Positions 27,101 to 38,234 of a stretch of DNA of 64,000 bases are shown in pieces. Source of the stretch: Varroa destructor (taxonomy: Eukaryota > Arthropoda > Arachnida > Mesostigmata > Varroidae); assembly GCF_002443255.2 (NCBI RefSeq), contig NW_019211460.1:35101498-35165497 (forward strand). Reading direction: 5' to 3'. The notes below the pieces were generated by a model. That model made no database searches. It saw only the letters and a list, made by a program, of their open reading frames with translations, and was not told the origin of the DNA. Position numbers and translations under genes: made by a program. Positions within the stretch are counted from its first letter, which is position 1. The number at the start of each line of letters is the position of its first letter.

Positions 27101-28231
27101 TCGGGAAGGACCGTGCCTTTAAGCTTCCCCAGACGAGGCGTAACGCTAACATGGTATAAAAAAAAAAGCAGCCAATATGTTGTATAAAGCTCAAGGACCA
27201 ATTTACACACCAAACATGACCGTTTCAATTAGGCATATATTGTAAGCTTTACCACAATCGTGTTATTAACTTATAATTTAGTTATATGGCCACTAAATGA
27301 CATGTTGGCAAACTTTTCGGCTGATTATGTTGTTACTGTAAAGTTTATTTCTGACAGGGCATTGGTGACTTATACTAAAAGAGTAACTTCCTAGAAGTGC
27401 AACAGCAACCATTTCAAGAACCTTCTAACTTACGCCACGTTAAAAAAATATGATTTTATTGATTCGTTTTGTACGCCGACGTTTCGCATCACCATGAAAA
27501 AAGACCTTTTTTTTTTTTAATATGATTTCATTTAACTTTAGCTCAGACACTTCTGCATCTATTAAGCAAAGAATATCTTTGTGCGTGAACATCATGACTT
27601 AATCTAAATTACTGTACTGCCTAGAATTAGCAAGCTCACGCTTTGGATAAATTTAGCTAGGTGTCCGAAACCGACAAGCAGTGTTTCGACTCCCAAAGAA
27701 GGCGAAACAAAAAACCCGCTCTAACTGAAATACTTTAGGTGGACAAAATGCGGCGCGGAGTGCCACCTACGAACTAGCTTGAAACAGAACTCAGTAGCCG
27801 ATTAAACTAGTGAACATTGGACTCGAAGGTACCACAACTCATTGCGATCATCAATACGAGATATTTATGGAACCGTAATTATAATACTAATTGTCGTTCT
27901 TAAGAGTGCTGAGAATAGGGATTTGGTCGTTGCAATAATCCTATTTCATTGTCATCCGTCATCAATCCGTTATAGTTGTGTAAAGTAATTGTACGACGAT
28001 GAATCCCTAGTGGGTCATTAAGCCGACTACATCATCAGCGAGTTGGCCGCTGCTGAGAACTTACATTGATAGATAAAGACGATGATATTATATTAAATGC
28101 TAGAGCCTCTCATTTTTAGATCTTGAAACGTTTGTTTGCCTGCAGTTGGTATCTTCATTATATTCACTCCTTAATTAGATATTTAATTAAAGTAAATAAT
28201 TGATTTTAACATGATCTGTTAATCATTTTAG
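24114..28231. other. Spacer between HDHD3-like gene and phosphorylase kinase alpha
   Basis: The two genes are divergent, so this 4.1 kb should contain both promoters. I see no recognisable gene. There is an imperfect duplication of a CCTAGATAC-containing segment near 25118 and 25152, a poly(A) run near 26146, and slightly GC-richer DNA around 25.3-26.1 kb. The last bases (ending TTTTAG at 28231) look like a splice acceptor, so the phosphorylase kinase promoter may lie further upstream behind a 5' UTR intron. Confidence 0.5.
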
Positions 28232-28243
28232 ATCTTCCCAACC
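28232..28243 (+). other. Probable 5' UTR end after a UTR intron acceptor
   Basis: CATTTTAG ends at 28231, twelve bases before the phosphorylase kinase ATG, and is preceded by a T-rich stretch. This suggests the first coding exon is spliced to an upstream non-coding exon. The ATG context (AACCATGA) is good. The distant donor was not identified. Confidence 0.4.
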
Positions 28244-28483
28244 ATGACATCCAGTTCAGGTACCGGTATGTATTCTTCGCGGCTGAACTACTACAATCGT
28301 ATGGTACAGCAGTACATACTGGAACATCAAGATCCCGTCAGTGGCCTGATACCAAGCCAAGGCCAATTCAAAAATCATGCATGGGTTCGCGATAATGTGT
28401 ACACAATAATGTGTGTTTGGGCTCTTAGCCTCGCAGTTAAAAAGGTGGATCCTTCGCGTGCATACGAACTCGAGCAGAGTTGC
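28244..28483 (+). CDS. PHKA: PHKA coding exon 1
   Basis: Encodes residues 1-80, from the start ATG to ELEQSC, including the WVRDN motif. The donor is GTAAGT in phase 0. The following intron is 302 bp. Confidence 0.95.
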
Positions 28484-31400
28484 GTAAGTATAAATTATTA
28501 TCATTATTATCTTCGATAAACGCCAGAGGAATATATGGAGATCGCACGCTCGCGCGATTTATGACTTCCCGCAATAGTGTCCAAAAGAAACGGGAAGCTA
28601 GGGGGTACTCTAATGCGAAAGTTTGTAGGAGGAAAACATTATCACTACAATTGCCTCAAATGAATTTAATATGATTAACGCGAGAAAAATAAATTACAGT
28701 GTTTCCTCTAATGCTCTTTGTTCGCCTATGCATAGCTAATTAAGCTAAAGATTTTAATTACTCTTTGTTTACATTATAATGACAGGTAAAAAATATGCGC
28801 GGGCTACTCGTTTCAATGATGCGACAGAGTCATAAAGTAGAGCGTTTCAAAGAAACACTGAGCCCGACGGACTGTCTTCACGCAAAGTATTCGTCTGTCG
28901 ACGGTAACCCTTGTGTAGGCGATACCGAATGGGGTCACTTACAGTTAGACGCCACCTCCCTTTACTTGCTCACGCTTGCTCAGATGACAGCCTCAGGTCT
29001 CCAAATTATTTTCAACATGGATGAAGTGGCATTTGTGCAGAACCTGGTATTCTATATTGAATCTGCATATTTTGTACCTGACTACGGTATTTGGGAGCGT
29101 GGAGACAAAACTAATCATGGCCTGCCGGAACTTAACGCCAGCTCCATTGGCATGGCCAAAGCAGCCCTTGAAGCTCTCTACGATTTGGATCTGTTTGGCG
29201 GACGCGGCGGGCCACAGTCAGTGATACAAGTAAGTGAGCGATATATATATATAGTAGCAAAATGGACTAGTCGAGTGTCGAACTTACCATGAAAATGCTT
29301 GAATAGTCGTATATTATCACCATAAGACCCCAATGCTATTTTCGTTCTTTGCTTGATTCAATAATATTGAAAGAGCCTTATTAATTTAGGTTCTTGCTGA
29401 CGAGCCGCAAAAGTGCGACGCCGTGCTTCGCTCAATGCTTCCACGTGAATCGAACTCAAAAGAGGTAGATGCCGCTGAGTTGTCCATCATTGGCTTCCCA
29501 GCATTCGCCGTTTCGGAACAGGAACTCGTCAACAAGACAAAGGATGCCATCATTGAAAAACTGCAGGGTATTTAGCAAGCATGCATTCAATTAAGCTTCT
29601 ACCAGTAAACTGGGTAACGCTGATTTGAGTTCAATCGTAAGACATGTGCCTCCGCACAGTTTTAAACTCATGGGTGAAATGTTGACAAAAAAAGCACTGC
29701 TAAAGTATGCTCTGCCATTACTTCTATACACATCTGATATACGTTAAGCATCTGTTTTTCAAGCTCATTTCATGATTTTAGTTTTATTAACCTAGATCGA
29801 TCTTACATTGTGCTATGCTCATACTTTTCACTGATCTCTCACAGAAAATTCGATATCATTGAAATATTTCTTCAACCAGGTAAATACGGTTGTAAACGAT
29901 TCCTGCGTGATGGCTACAAGACGGCTCGGGAGGACAGCAACCGCCTGTATTATGAACCGTGGGAACTCAGTGTCTTTGAAGATATCGAGTGTGAATGGCC
30001 ACTGTTTTTTTGTTACTTGGTGATTAACGCTCTTTTCACTAACGACCGTGTCACGGCAGACAGCTACTTAAAATCATTGAACACAATTTTAGTGAAAGAC
30101 GAGAACGGCTTAAGCCTGGTACCGGAAATGTACGCGGTTGCCGAAAAGAATATTGATGATGAAAAACGAAATCCACACACTCAGCCGAGGCACGCAGTGG
30201 GTACGGCACCATTTCTTTGGGCTCAGAGCCTTTATGTAATAGCTGGACTCTTGATGGAAGGCCTTATCGCCCCCGGAGAGCTTGATCCGCTCAACCGCCG
30301 GTTTAGTACGAACAAGAAGCCCGAAATCGTCGTACAGGTCACTATTCTTGCCGAGGATCAAGAAACAAAGGATGCCTTGCTGCCATTTATACCATCCGTT
30401 CAATCGATCCAGGAAGCGTCTCCTGTTCAAGTCCGCTCTGCCAGAGTGCTCTCCAAAATCTATTCGTGTTTAGGTCTAAACGATAAAATGGGCTTGAACG
30501 GCAGACTCTCAACGGATGTAGGTTTACTCAGCACAAGCAAGCTGTATACATTGGACGGAAAAGTGTACGCCTTCCTGCCACAGAACCTTGATGTAGAAAA
30601 GTTTCATTTAGTTAACGACATTGACCTATTCCTTAGCACGATGCGTTCAGATATAGCGGTATTAAAAAGCAGTTGGAATATGCTGGGTCGGCCAACTATC
30701 ATTACTATGATTCGTAGTAGCCAACTCGATAGTGGCAAAGCTCCTTCGCCGTTGCGGCTAGCTTTTAAGAAGCTTCTTAGTGGTTATATCAACGGTACCC
30801 GAGTCACAGTTGGGACAATCTTCGACTTTCTCAACACGTCATGTCTTTCTAATCTTTCCTTCCTTGAAGGCCAAGAGCTGAAGCCGGAGCTGCGTGACTA
30901 TCTGGACAAGGAATACCGCCGAACATACCTGAATTATCCTGGAGTAATCGTACCGCAGCCACACGGCTTGCATCGCACGAGACGCACAGGTATCACTGGA
31001 ATTATCAGCAGGTCCCGATCTGTCATTGGCGATCCGGTAGATATCCACTCCACACTGGCTAACCAAGAGGGCAGCGCAGCCACTAGTAGAGTGGATGTCA
31101 CCGAAATGCTTCGTCAACTTCGCGAGACTAAGGATTTAGATGAACAGGGTGATATATTGCACTTTTTGGCCACGAACAAAGGACTGTCATGGGACACGGG
31201 CTTGGGCCAGTCCCATTCTGTGATCACGGTCAAGGACCTTTTTCAGCGCTTCTACTATGAAGCCTGCAAGGCCAAAAAATGGGGTCTTGTCCGGCATTTT
31301 GCTGCTTCCCTCTGTAAACGTGTGGAAGATCTAGCAAAAAGCTTGACCGACCTACTCGTTCGACAGAAGCAAGTCACTGTCGGAATGCCTCCGGCTAATG

Positions 31401-32758
31401 AGCATACGCTCACTCGACCATTGTCGACGAAAGAGTTCCGAGCCATTATCGAGCGAGCTCATCCAGGTGATCAGAGTACGGCAATGCTCACTCAGGAACT
31501 CATTGTTTATCTAGCAATGTTTATGAATACGGAACCTCAATTGTTTAACGAGATGATCCGTCTACGAATTGGCCTCATTATTCAGGTAATGTGCTCAGAA
31601 CTCGAAAGGTCACTCGGCTGCTGCACGCAAGATGCGGCCGACGCTCTTCTATCGTTATCGCCATTCGATATGCAGAATCTCCTGAAGAACATTCTTTCAG
31701 GTAGAGAATTTTCTCTTAAATCCGTTGGTCCTGGTAGCCTGTCACTCTCGTCGAAATGCTTCTCACGATGGGGTACCACTGCGCAGATCATCAACGAAAA
31801 GGACAATGAGGATGATCCTAAACGAGGACAGTGGCTTCGTAGACGACGACTTGATGGTGCGTTAAATCGTGTACCATCTGATTTCTACGAACTCATCTGG
31901 AAGGTGTGTGTGTCTATAACATCCATTTTGGCCCTTTGTTTAATAAGTATTTTGCAACCTTAGGCAGCAGGTTATAATCGTTGAAGGCTGCCATGGGCAA
32001 AATATGTTAATCATGTATTTCAAACTTTTCAGCATAAAGCCAAGTATATGTATTTCTCTTATTTAAGTATTATCTAATTTTCTATAAATGTTTATTAATT
32101 AAAAAGCGAAAAATTTCACATTAACGAAAACTTTGATTAAGCTTTTGGAAGCTTAGCGCTTTAGCAACTATGCATCTGACATACGTTTTATAATAATAAT
32201 GTATGTATTGCACTTAAAGATTAAATATATAACGGACATATATTAAATCAATTTACTTTGACTAATGCTACTGATGTAATTTTTGCCCTTTCACAGGTCT
32301 TACAAAAATGTGAAATGATCTCTTTGGATAGTAACAATTGTATCAGTAACAGTCTCACAAAGGAAATGACGCCCGGTGAATTGAAGTTCGCTCTGAGGGT
32401 CGAAGCTTTACTAAATCATATCCCTCAGCCCGAATATCGCCAGATGTTGGTGGAGGCTTTGATGATATTATCGGTGACCTCGGAACAGGATATGCTGTTA
32501 GCGAAGTATATCAGAGTAGATACGATTGTGCAGACGGCTCATGACCTTTTTCTGGCTGACCAACTTCAATACAAGGGTAATTCAACATTATGCTGTCTAA
32601 AATTTGCTCAGGTTGGCCCTCAAACGGATGCGCAGTCATGCAACAAAATCGCTGAGCTTTGCGAGCATTTTCTTGATTCAGCACCTTCAGGTTCATTTGG
32701 CACAATGAGCTATCTACTTCGGAGCATCGCAACCTTGTATATACAGCGGTCGGGATAA
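28244..32758 (+). CDS. PHKA: Phosphorylase b kinase regulatory subunit alpha
   Basis: Regulatory alpha subunit of phosphorylase kinase, the hexadecameric enzyme that phosphorylates and activates glycogen phosphorylase. Coding exons: 28244-28483, 28786-29229, 29390-29567, 29880-31903 and 32297-32758. The joined frame is 3348 nt, or 1115 aa; vertebrate alpha subunits are about 1220-1240 aa. The N-terminal glucoamylase-like (GH15-type) domain carries WVRDN at residues 47-51, WGHLQLDAT near 129-137 and WERGDK at 183-188. The C-terminal half includes HILSG-like and [13 protein letters not shown] motifs (the latter within 936-962), then EMTPGE and the QPEYRQ block. The RRRRLDGAL signature and the overall match favour alpha over beta. 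The phosphorylated linker before that motif is shorter than in mammals. The C-terminus ends in RSG with no CaaX box, unlike the farnesylated vertebrate alpha chain. One exon of 2024 nt encodes 60% of the protein. Confidence 0.97.
28786..29229 (+). CDS. PHKA: PHKA coding exon 2
   Basis: Encodes residues 81-228 in phase 0 at both ends. The acceptor is AATGACAG and the donor GTAAGT. Carries the WGHLQLDAT and WERGDK blocks of the glucoamylase-like domain. Confidence 0.95.
29390..29567 (+). CDS. PHKA: PHKA coding exon 3
   Basis: Encodes residues 229-287 plus the first base of codon 288. The acceptor is ATTTAG. The donor GTATTT follows LQG. Contains the [10 protein letters not shown] segment that matches SVVSFPAFAV of vertebrate alpha subunits. 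Confidence 0.93.
29880..31903 (+). CDS. PHKA: PHKA coding exon 4 (2024 nt)
   Basis: Completes codon 288 and encodes residues 289-962. The acceptor is CAACCAG and the donor GTGTGT. Begins [14 protein letters not shown] and ends in ELIWK. It is unusually long for an internal exon; the vertebrate gene splits the same region into many exons. Confidence 0.95.
32297..32758 (+). CDS. PHKA: PHKA terminal coding exon
   Basis: Encodes residues 963-1115 and the TAA stop. The acceptor is TTTCACAG. Contains VLQKC, TPGELKF, PQPEYRQ and [11 protein letters not shown], all conserved near the C-terminus of alpha subunits. The segment between DLFL and DSAPSG is about 14 residues longer than in vertebrates. 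No C-terminal CaaX motif. Confidence 0.95.
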   Translation, partial: VLQKCEMISLDSNNCISNSLTKEMTPGELKFALRVEALLNHIPQPEYRQMLVEALMILSVTSEQDMLLAKYIRVDTIVQTAHDLFLADQLQYKGNSTLCCLKFAQVGPQTDAQSCNKIAELCEHFLDSAPSGSFGTMSYLLRSIATLYIQRSG

Positions 32759-33089
32759 TGTGCCACGTAGCTGAGGCCCGCCCTGTTTAACGGAAGCGTT
32801 CAACATAGATTCTATATTAAAATTATGTTCCAAATTGCGAATAAGTTCGCTCTTCACGTGTTACGTATGCACAGTTGCTTTATAACATGCCTACAGATCG
32901 ATATAATAGTTCTTACAAAATATAAGTTGCTTTAAATTAACGATTGTCTTTATTTCGATTTGGTACGTTTCAAATGCGACATGGTTCTTCTAGTTTTAGT
33001 AATGATCTGATCTCGTTTAGTAGCAGACTGGCAACCGACTATACAGCCGAATTAAGAAACAACTTGTGGTACTTTATTTCGCAAAAGAA

Positions 33090-33095
33090 AATAAA
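33090..33095 (+). terminator. Candidate poly(A) signal for PHKA
   Basis: AATAAA about 332 bases after the PHKA stop codon, in A/T-rich DNA. Earlier variants such as ATTAAA occur near 32815. Weak support. Confidence 0.35.
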
Positions 33096-34374
33096 TAGTA
33101 CATGAAATAGCTAGATATAACTGTTTAAGATATACATAATTTCAAATGCGTTAATTTATATGTGTTCAAATATTGTACCTGATTAATTTCCCATTTGAAC
33201 ACGTTAATTGGACGATTATTATATTAGTGTTTAATGCATGAATTTTCTAAACGTTCGTATGGTCGATTTATATGTGTACCTTATATTATGATTTATCTCA
33301 TTTAAGCACATTTTCCAGAAATTGAAAAAGATAAACGGTAGTCTAAAAGAGTTACAATATAACGTGTCAAATGGCCCCAGTTAAGTGGTGATTAGCGAAA
33401 AGATGTACATGCGTCTTAGCGCTGGGTTTACTCAGTAGTTAGGATCTTCCTAAATTTATTTAGCTATGGATAGAGAAAGGACACCTGACCATTTTTGTAT
33501 GATTGTACTTTATTCCGCGCACGTAGTGGAAAGTTAAATAGAGCGTTCCATATTTATTCAGATTCAACAGAACAGAACAAACGCTGAGAGTCTTAGTTTT
33601 TCATTGTTGTTGTTCATTCTTAGTTTGCTTCCATTACTGTATATCGTCCCGTTATGTACCCGATCCCCTGTCCCATTCGCCAAAGACATCCCAAGAAGGA
33701 CGAAAAATAAGCTTAGCATACTGACCTTTTCCATAGGTGATCCTTATTCGTATCTTTTCCTGCGTTGGTAATCTATTCAATCATTTATCTAGCTTCGATG
33801 CTTGCTATATGTGTGTGTCTCGGATCAGAAGCGCCATTGTTATCGTCAACAGAAATAATTACATCTAATTATAATGTACACATATGTTGATTTATAATAT
33901 ATCGCTAGCCAAAGTAAGATTTAAACGCAGTGTTCTTGCTATTGTATTAACCATTCGATTCGACAATCTATGAACGCACTGGATTCGATTTGCCTTTATT
34001 ATTGGTGTATAAATATAAACATTTTATTTTTTACTCGTGTCAGATAATTTATTATACGCCGTTATCCTAATTATTTTTTCACCATGAGCGACTTCTGTCG
34101 GGGAGACCCATGCGCCATTCCCATCTTCTACCCCTTGTCCTTTGTCACGTAGACACGCACACACACGCACCCTCACACAGTGTACAGCTATACACTACAC
34201 ACGTACGCATACTTTTTCTTGTTATACACGCACTTGATTTTCTCACTCTTCGAACATTTTGCTCTTTCGTCGGTTTCTTTCACTCTGGTGTCATTCGTGT
34301 AATTCATTTCCTTTCGCTATTTCATCCCTTCCGCTTTCTACACATCCGCGCATAGATTTTCACCACCTGAATTG

Positions 34375-34380
<6 letters not shown>

Positions 34381-34409
<29 letters not shown>
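34381..34409. repeat. TA dinucleotide microsatellite
   Basis: An uninterrupted alternating TA run of about 29 bases in the convergent spacer. Confidence 0.9.
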
Positions 34410-34411
<2 letters not shown>

Positions 34412-34672
34412 ATTTACAGCAGAGCATATGTACCCTCTATATCTTTTATGCCCTTAGTTTCCCTTCCAAGAAGCTCTCAGCGGTCCCGTCGTATCAGCAT
34501 GATCTTTCAGTCGATGACCTTCCACCAGTCCTGCTTGCGTTGCAGTTTTTCGTACCCTTAACGTTCCATTTTTATTTGCGTTTCATGTGCTTTTTGTATA
34601 TATACATATGGCGTTTTCATTTAAAGTGGCGTTTTTCTATTGTCTTTCACTTGACCTTTGCCAAAAAACACC

Positions 34673-34689
34673 GTATATATATATATATA
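34673..34689. repeat. TA dinucleotide microsatellite
   Basis: A short TA run of about 17 bases, 260 bp from the larger TA array. Confidence 0.8.
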
Positions 34690-34911
34690 CTTGTGTACCC
34701 CAATGTAATCCGATGGTACATAATAGCCCAATAAATTACATGTATGTGTGTTCCTATTTTTGTTTTCTTTGCTTAATGAATGATAATGTGGTGTCAGTCA
34801 TCGGACAGTCAGTCAGTCTATCATTAAATCAATCTATGGATCGGTCTATCAATCATACACACAGAGTTCGGAGTCTTAGAATACACAGTCATACATTTCA
34901 CATCGCAATGG

Positions 34912-34930
34912 TAATAATAATAATAATAAT
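34912..34930. repeat. TAA trinucleotide microsatellite
   Basis: Six tandem TAA units followed by degenerate AAT/GAT units to about 34955. Confidence 0.85.
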
Positions 34931-37445
34931 AGATAATTAATAATAATGATGATAGTAATCTTGTCTGGCCGTATATTTTATATACTATGCTACACGCTAT
35001 TTATACAAGGTTGCATTCTACGTGATGCAACAGCGAGGGTGGCGCACATGTCGTTTTTTCGTCTTATCTTGTTTTATTATGTGGTTTGCCTGTGTTATCT
35101 ACAGGTATGATTTCAAACCTATATTTTTAGTTTGCTTGACACATTCATACACTTACTTCTTGTAAGAACTGTCTATGCTTCTCCTCAGCTCATTTCTCTA
35201 CCTCCAAATTGTTTCTTCATTCGTGCATATACATACACACATATATTTATTTAATATATGACATTTGTTGCGGTTCTTATTATCATTAATATTGTTATTT
35301 TTTATTTCATAACTGCTTATTTACTAGCTTTTATAAGTCTTCTGATCGTCTCGAAATTATATATAGTTCTATTTATAGCTATACTTATTTCCCATTGGTA
35401 TTTTGTGGTTGTATTAGCCAGCTGTGTATCCTTCATAAATCAGAATAATTCGTGGTGGTATTCGTTATGAAGCTGTTTTTGTTTGTTCTCTTGCGGTGTG
35501 GCTGTTCATGTTTGTATGCTATCCAATATGTCCGTTGTTTATCAAGAATAAATACTATTGGATGAGAGATGTTAAGTCTGGCACAAAATCTGTTACTACG
35601 AAAGGGATGGACAAATTGGTCCAATAGAAACTTAAATATAAAAATATAAATGAAAATACAAAGAATCCTAAAATCATTTGACTGATGGGTACAGATTTAA
35701 CATGTTAGGAGGCATGTGTTGAAACTCTTTTTGGTCAAACCATTTTCTCAAAATACGACGTTTGTTTTTACAAAAAAAATCAAATCGTAAAAAGCACGGT
35801 CTGCTGTTAGCCGTAAATTCTAAATTGACATGCACAATTACCGTAAGTGTTCTCGACCACGTTATGGCAAAGTATTTACTTTACTTTACTGTTGAACTGT
35901 CACAACGATGACTTATTCTCTTTCTATTAACTGGCTCTGAACTAAACAAACTTCATGATCAACGTATCTACGAACGAGATCTTTTTTTGAGTTGAACATC
36001 ATTGACGAGCAACCGACCGGAAAAGGGATGCCAAAATACTTTCATCGTGTAAGCGCAAATGGCTCCCTTGCCATGTCCTGCTTCTCTTAACTTCGTCCTC
36101 TCTACGAAAAGATTGTTTGTCGCTTCTGAGTTTTAGCTGCACAAGTTCCTGAACATTTCCCGTACACATATATGAATAAAAGTAGCCTGTCCATATTCTA
36201 GCAAAGAGCAAAATATGCATGTTTATCATTTCTGACTACTTTCATAATAAATAAAAAGACCGCAAACGCATAGAAGTAAATAGCACAGACATACAATTCA
36301 TAGGAACACAAATTGGTTGTATTTCGTTCGAAGTTTTGAAAGTTGTCACAGCGTTACCCAATATTAGGTAACGCTAGAAAGAATTTTGCTGTAGACATAC
36401 TTACTCCCTTTTTAAGTTCCTGTGTTTTACATCACAACTTGTTTTTTACAATTAATTCGATATACAATTTGTCTGTGTGTCTCATGTAATTTGAGTCTTA
36501 TGTGTATATTCACATTTGTATGTTTTTTTCACATATCTGTGGTAACGTTAATGCGTGTCGTTATTTCTTCCACTTCAAGGAGATACAGCCAGTAAACTAC
36601 TTACATAGGAGGTACACTACTGCAAAACCGAAATCGAGCTAATTCTCCTTAACGCCCAGATATCCAGGGTGGGGCTTTTCCTTTGCTCTATTTTTCCCTC
36701 CTCCTACAATGTATTACTGCAAGTTTCATGTTCCGGCAGTTTCCCGTTCACACGCAATATAGTATATTTCTAAACATGGCCATTGCTCTTGGCCATCCAA
36801 TCGGGTGGCTTTCCCTTGAAAACTTTCGATTTTTGTATTTATATCCTGCGTCTCTCGTCGCATTAACACTCTACAAGACCCTGCATTTTATGTACAGAAG
36901 AGATGGATGGGTGGATGAAGAATCGGCCACTCAACGAACAATCATGTTCCATGAATTCTTCCCATTGTTTTTTTTTATTATAGAGGGGCAACCACGTGTC
37001 GTTCAATACCCGCTGTCGCTTTTCACATGATAGTTGTTGTGGTAGTAGAGTGATAATAATTGTTATAGATAATTGTAATCATTACTATAACTGACTAACT
37101 AAGCTATATTTCTATATAATTTATATACACAGCAAATTGAAATTATTTAGTTCTATCCCCTCGTTATTCATTTAGCATGCCTCAGCATTATTACTATCAT
37201 TTAGGTGGTGATGCCATCTTTCTTTCTTTCGTATTTTCCATACATCATTTTTTCATTCTTATTACTACTATCATTTTCATTGCCTTCATTCGGCATAAAT
37301 CGTGTAAAACTAAAAGCAAACATGGATAGTAATGCAATTATATATATATCGAGACCCTCTAATCGAAGTTCGCTTTGTATATCAACAATCAGCCTGTTAC
37401 TCAGCTGATCTCACAATCGATCGCACTCTCCTCGATTCTTTCAGG

Positions 37446-37446
<1 letters not shown>

Positions 37447-37476
<30 letters not shown>
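37447..37476. repeat. CA dinucleotide microsatellite
   Basis: Fifteen perfect CA units. Overlapping short open frames with HTHTHT repeats are produced by this array and are not genes. Confidence 0.95.
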
Positions 37477-37477
<1 letters not shown>

Positions 37478-38181
37478 CGAGATACATTCTTATACATACA
37501 CACGATCATTTAGATGCAAACATTTGCTCTAATACCCCTGACCACAGACGGGTCTAAGAGAGTGAAGTAGAATTTCTCCTGAAGCTCTGGTCTGTCTTTC
37601 GTTGGACAGCGTCACCGCAGCCATCATGATAAGTTGGCGGGCCACACTCTTGCGTAGCGCTAACTACCCTTTTTATATTGTTGTTATCAAGCTGCTTTGT
37701 GCATCCTTTTGTTTCTAGTATTATTAACCCGTTATTATTATCGCAATAATAATTATTAATATTAGTTATTATTCATGTCAAGTTGCAACGGCGACTGACT
37801 GCATACAGTCGCCATTCTATACAATGTCATAGCTGTTTATGGAACTGTGCGACATCCCACTCGACGAACATGTCTAGGATCAGCTTCGTGTGTTCCGAGA
37901 ATCCCCCTTTCCTCGGTTGGCTTCCTTTCTTTCAACAGCGCAACCTCTTCTCAAATGTTTTTCAACCACGGCCATGTTCCGCTGTTTTTTTCTAAACCGT
38001 ATGTGTTCGATGACACTTAGCTTGTCGGATTTGATGCGTTTTGCAATCTTCACTAAAATGAATTCACATCATTGTTCATGGTAGCCATGGTTGGAGGAGC
38101 AGGTTGTGGCGATCGGGGAGCTTTAAGCTGATAACCGTCAGCCCCCGAAGATGACTCTTCAAGAGCTTCCGGACGCTCCTG

Positions 38182-38234
38182 TCACTTGGGTACAAACGGA
38201 TGCATTCCTACTGGTGCTGCAGCCATCATCGCCG
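38182..38234 (-). CDS. sbb: sbb terminal coding exon (53 nt)
   Basis: Acceptor TCATTACAG followed by two bases that complete the split codon, then 16 sense codons (ending GMHPFVPK) and TGA. The phase matches the donor at 39270 exactly, giving a YDPYQAA...PFVPK C-terminus. The exon sits in a GC-richer island within AT-rich DNA. Confidence 0.8.

Larger units (their letters stand above)
32759..38181. other. Convergent spacer and presumed 3' UTRs of PHKA and scribbler
   Basis: No protein-coding gene seen. Both neighbours point into this stretch. Two blocks (about 34.09-35.48 kb and 36.4-38.0 kb) are strikingly rich in C and T on the plus strand, so a minus-strand scribbler transcript would be purine-rich there. 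It contains TA, CA and AAT microsatellites. The open frames here (for example around 34.4-34.9 kb and 36.7-37.0 kb) are low-complexity and have no family resemblance. Confidence 0.5.

Noticed and set aside
29845..29879. Alternative acceptor (TCTCACAG) upstream of PHKA exon 4
   Set aside because: It would add 35 nt and break the frame; the acceptor at 29879 restores the conserved LQGKYGC join.
32576..32610. Possible 35-nt intron in the last PHKA exon (GTAATT...CTCAG)
   Set aside because: Too short for a usual intron, and removing it shifts the frame and loses the conserved DSAPSG end.
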